Assembly: GCA_947480465.1 (NCBI GenBank) | Contig: CANKCT010000051.1 | Span: forward strand, 1 to 6,507 | Length of the DNA stretch: 6,507 bases | DNA from: Actinomycetota bacterium | GTDB lineage: Bacteria > Actinomycetota > Actinomycetes > Nanopelagicales > Nanopelagicaceae | Direction of reading: 5' to 3' | Shown here: piece after piece, positions 5,860 through 6,507 of the stretch | Layout: every line of letters begins with the position of its first letter | Position numbering within the stretch: position 1 is the stretch's first letter | The notes under the pieces: generated by a model | Told to the model about the DNA's origin: nothing | Seen by the model: only the letters and a program-made list of their open reading frames with translations | Databases searched by the model: none | Translations under genes and position numbers: made by a program

Positions 5860-6051
5860 TTAATTTTCAGGCTGTGTAATTGCCTTATGGCTACCATCGC
5901 ACCAAGGCTTGTCTTTACTCAGTGAACATCCACAAAACTTCACGTTATCTCGTGTTTCAAGAATATTTCCCTGCGCATCTACAAAATCAACTGCTCCAAG
6001 AATTTTTATTGATCCACTGTTGGGATTGATGTAAATAGTTGGATTAGCCAT
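5860..6051 (-). CDS. CDGSH-type iron-sulfur protein
   Basis: A 63-residue protein whose C-terminal half carries the full CDGSH signature: C40-G-C42, S45, P49, then C51-D-G-S-H55. The three cysteines and one histidine ligate a redox-active, rather labile [2Fe-2S] cluster in this family (mitoNEET-like). The short N-terminal half (IYINPNSGSIKILGAVDFVD) is beta-rich, and a single CDGSH motif implies a dimer or a minimal form. It has no signal peptide, so it is cytoplasmic. The ATG follows the sigma factor TAA after one base, and no Shine-Dalgarno is visible in the 3' end of the sigma gene. Expression is therefore probably by coupling to sigma factor translation on a shared mRNA. TAGATT at 6060-6055 resembles a -10 but sits only three bases from the ATG, too close for a leaderless start. 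Roles for bacterial members (redox sensing, cluster transfer) are mostly unproven. Confidence 0.92.
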   Translation of the reverse strand: MANPTIYINPNSGSIKILGAVDFVDAQGNILETRDNVKFCGCSLSKDKPWCDGSHKAITQPEN

Positions 6052-6052
6052 T

Positions 6053-6507
6053 TTAATCTAGATAATCACGCAGAACTTGGCTTCGAGATGGGTGACGAAG
6101 CTTAGACATTGTCTTTGATTCAATCTGGCGAATGCGCTCACGAGTAACACCATAAACCTTACCAATTTCATCCAAAGTCTTTGGTTGTCCATCTGTAAGC
6201 CCAAAGCGCATCGCAACTACTCCTGCTTCGCGCTCTGACAAGGTATCTAAAACTGAGTGAAGTTGTTCTTGAAGCAAAGTAAATGAAACAGCATCAGCTG
6301 GAACAACTGCTTCACTATCTTCAATAAGATCACCAAATTCAGAGTCACCCTCTTCACCAAGCGGTGTATGAAGTGAAATTGGTTCGCGACCATACTTTTG
6401 AACTTCAACGACTTTTTCAGGAGTCATATCTAATTCTTTAGCTAACTCTTCTGGGGTCGGTTCGCGGCCAAGATCTTGCAACATTTGTCGCTGAACGCGA
6501 GCTAACT
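6053..6507 (-). CDS. rpoD: Principal RNA polymerase sigma factor (RpoD/SigA/HrdB), C-terminal part
   Basis: The last 150 residues of the housekeeping sigma-70 factor, running off the right edge; the frame stays open through LARVQRQ upstream of the internal ATG at 6484, so that ATG is not the start. Counting from that ATG, region 3 spans about 1-40 ([19 protein letters not shown]). The acidic region 3.2 finger that enters the active-site cleft follows (about 41-57, [14 protein letters not shown]). Region 4.1 starts near 68 ([19 protein letters not shown]), and the region 4.2 helix-turn-helix that reads the -35 box is at 103-130 ([20 protein letters not shown]). The end, [11 protein letters not shown], is the standard actinobacterial terminus. 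The sequence is nearly indistinguishable from HrdB/SigA as I remember it, which is the strongest evidence for an actinobacterial host. Regions 1 and 2, including the -10-binding part, are off-window. The CDGSH gene follows after one base. It could be named sigA or hrdB. Confidence 0.96.
   Translation of the reverse strand, partial: LARVQRQMLQDLGREPTPEELAKELDMTPEKVVEVQKYGREPISLHTPLGEEGDSEFGDLIEDSEAVVPADAVSFTLLQEQLHSVLDTLSEREAGVVAMRFGLTDGQPKTLDEIGKVYGVTRERIRQIESKTMSKLRHPSRSQVLRDYLD

Noticed and set aside
5672..5863. Second open frame overlapping the small putative zinc-protein gene
   Set aside because: It starts inside the gene in another frame, without a Shine-Dalgarno. The 5629 frame has a strong ribosome site and a metal-binding pattern I recognise.
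6055..6060. TAGATT as a leaderless promoter for the CDGSH gene
   Set aside because: It is only three bases from the ATG, so transcription would begin within or after the start codon. It is also part of the sigma factor's final codons and stop.

Overview
The window looks like chromosomal DNA from a streamlined, low-GC member of the Actinomycetota. The protein evidence is strong: the sigma factor C-terminus, the ParE and the small CxxC...CxHH protein all match what I recall of the Streptomyces hrdB-SCO5821-parE neighbourhood. The base composition, however, is far too AT-rich for a typical actinomycete (lines sampled by eye run from about 25 to 52% GC, mostly low to mid 40s). Together with about 96% coding density, this suggests a freshwater planktonic lineage such as the acI/Nanopelagicales group. 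That placement is an inference, not something the window proves.

Layout, left to right: an ABC-F ATPase missing its N-terminus (+, 2-1387); an LppM-family lipoprotein (-, 1384-2091); a 75-bp divergent promoter region; an acyltransferase-3 membrane protein (+, 2167-3363); topoisomerase IV subunit B, parE (-, 3360-5465); a 163-bp divergent regulatory region; a 71-residue putative zinc protein of unknown function (+, 5629-5844); a CDGSH iron-sulfur protein (-, 5860-6051); and the C-terminal third of the principal sigma factor rpoD/sigA/hrdB (-, 6053-6507, continuing off the right edge). Orientation flips at almost every gene. Only the sigma factor and the CDGSH gene look like an operon, separated by one base.

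Most of the window is core machinery: ABC-F at the ribosome, ParE for chromosome decatenation, RpoD for transcription initiation. The lppM-acyltransferase pair is a divergent envelope-related unit set between housekeeping genes. Both of its ends form the same junction: convergent genes overlap by exactly four bases, CTAA, which is TAA on one strand and TAG on the other. Both junctions sit inside the same 7-mer, CGACTAA.

I found no RNA gene, CRISPR array, transposase or convincing intrinsic terminator, and no clear evidence of an undescribed multi-gene system. The points most worth a second look are the two identical stop-overlap junctions, the inverted repeats in both divergent regions, the apparently leaderless divergent promoters, and the unusual sigma factor-CDGSH coupling.
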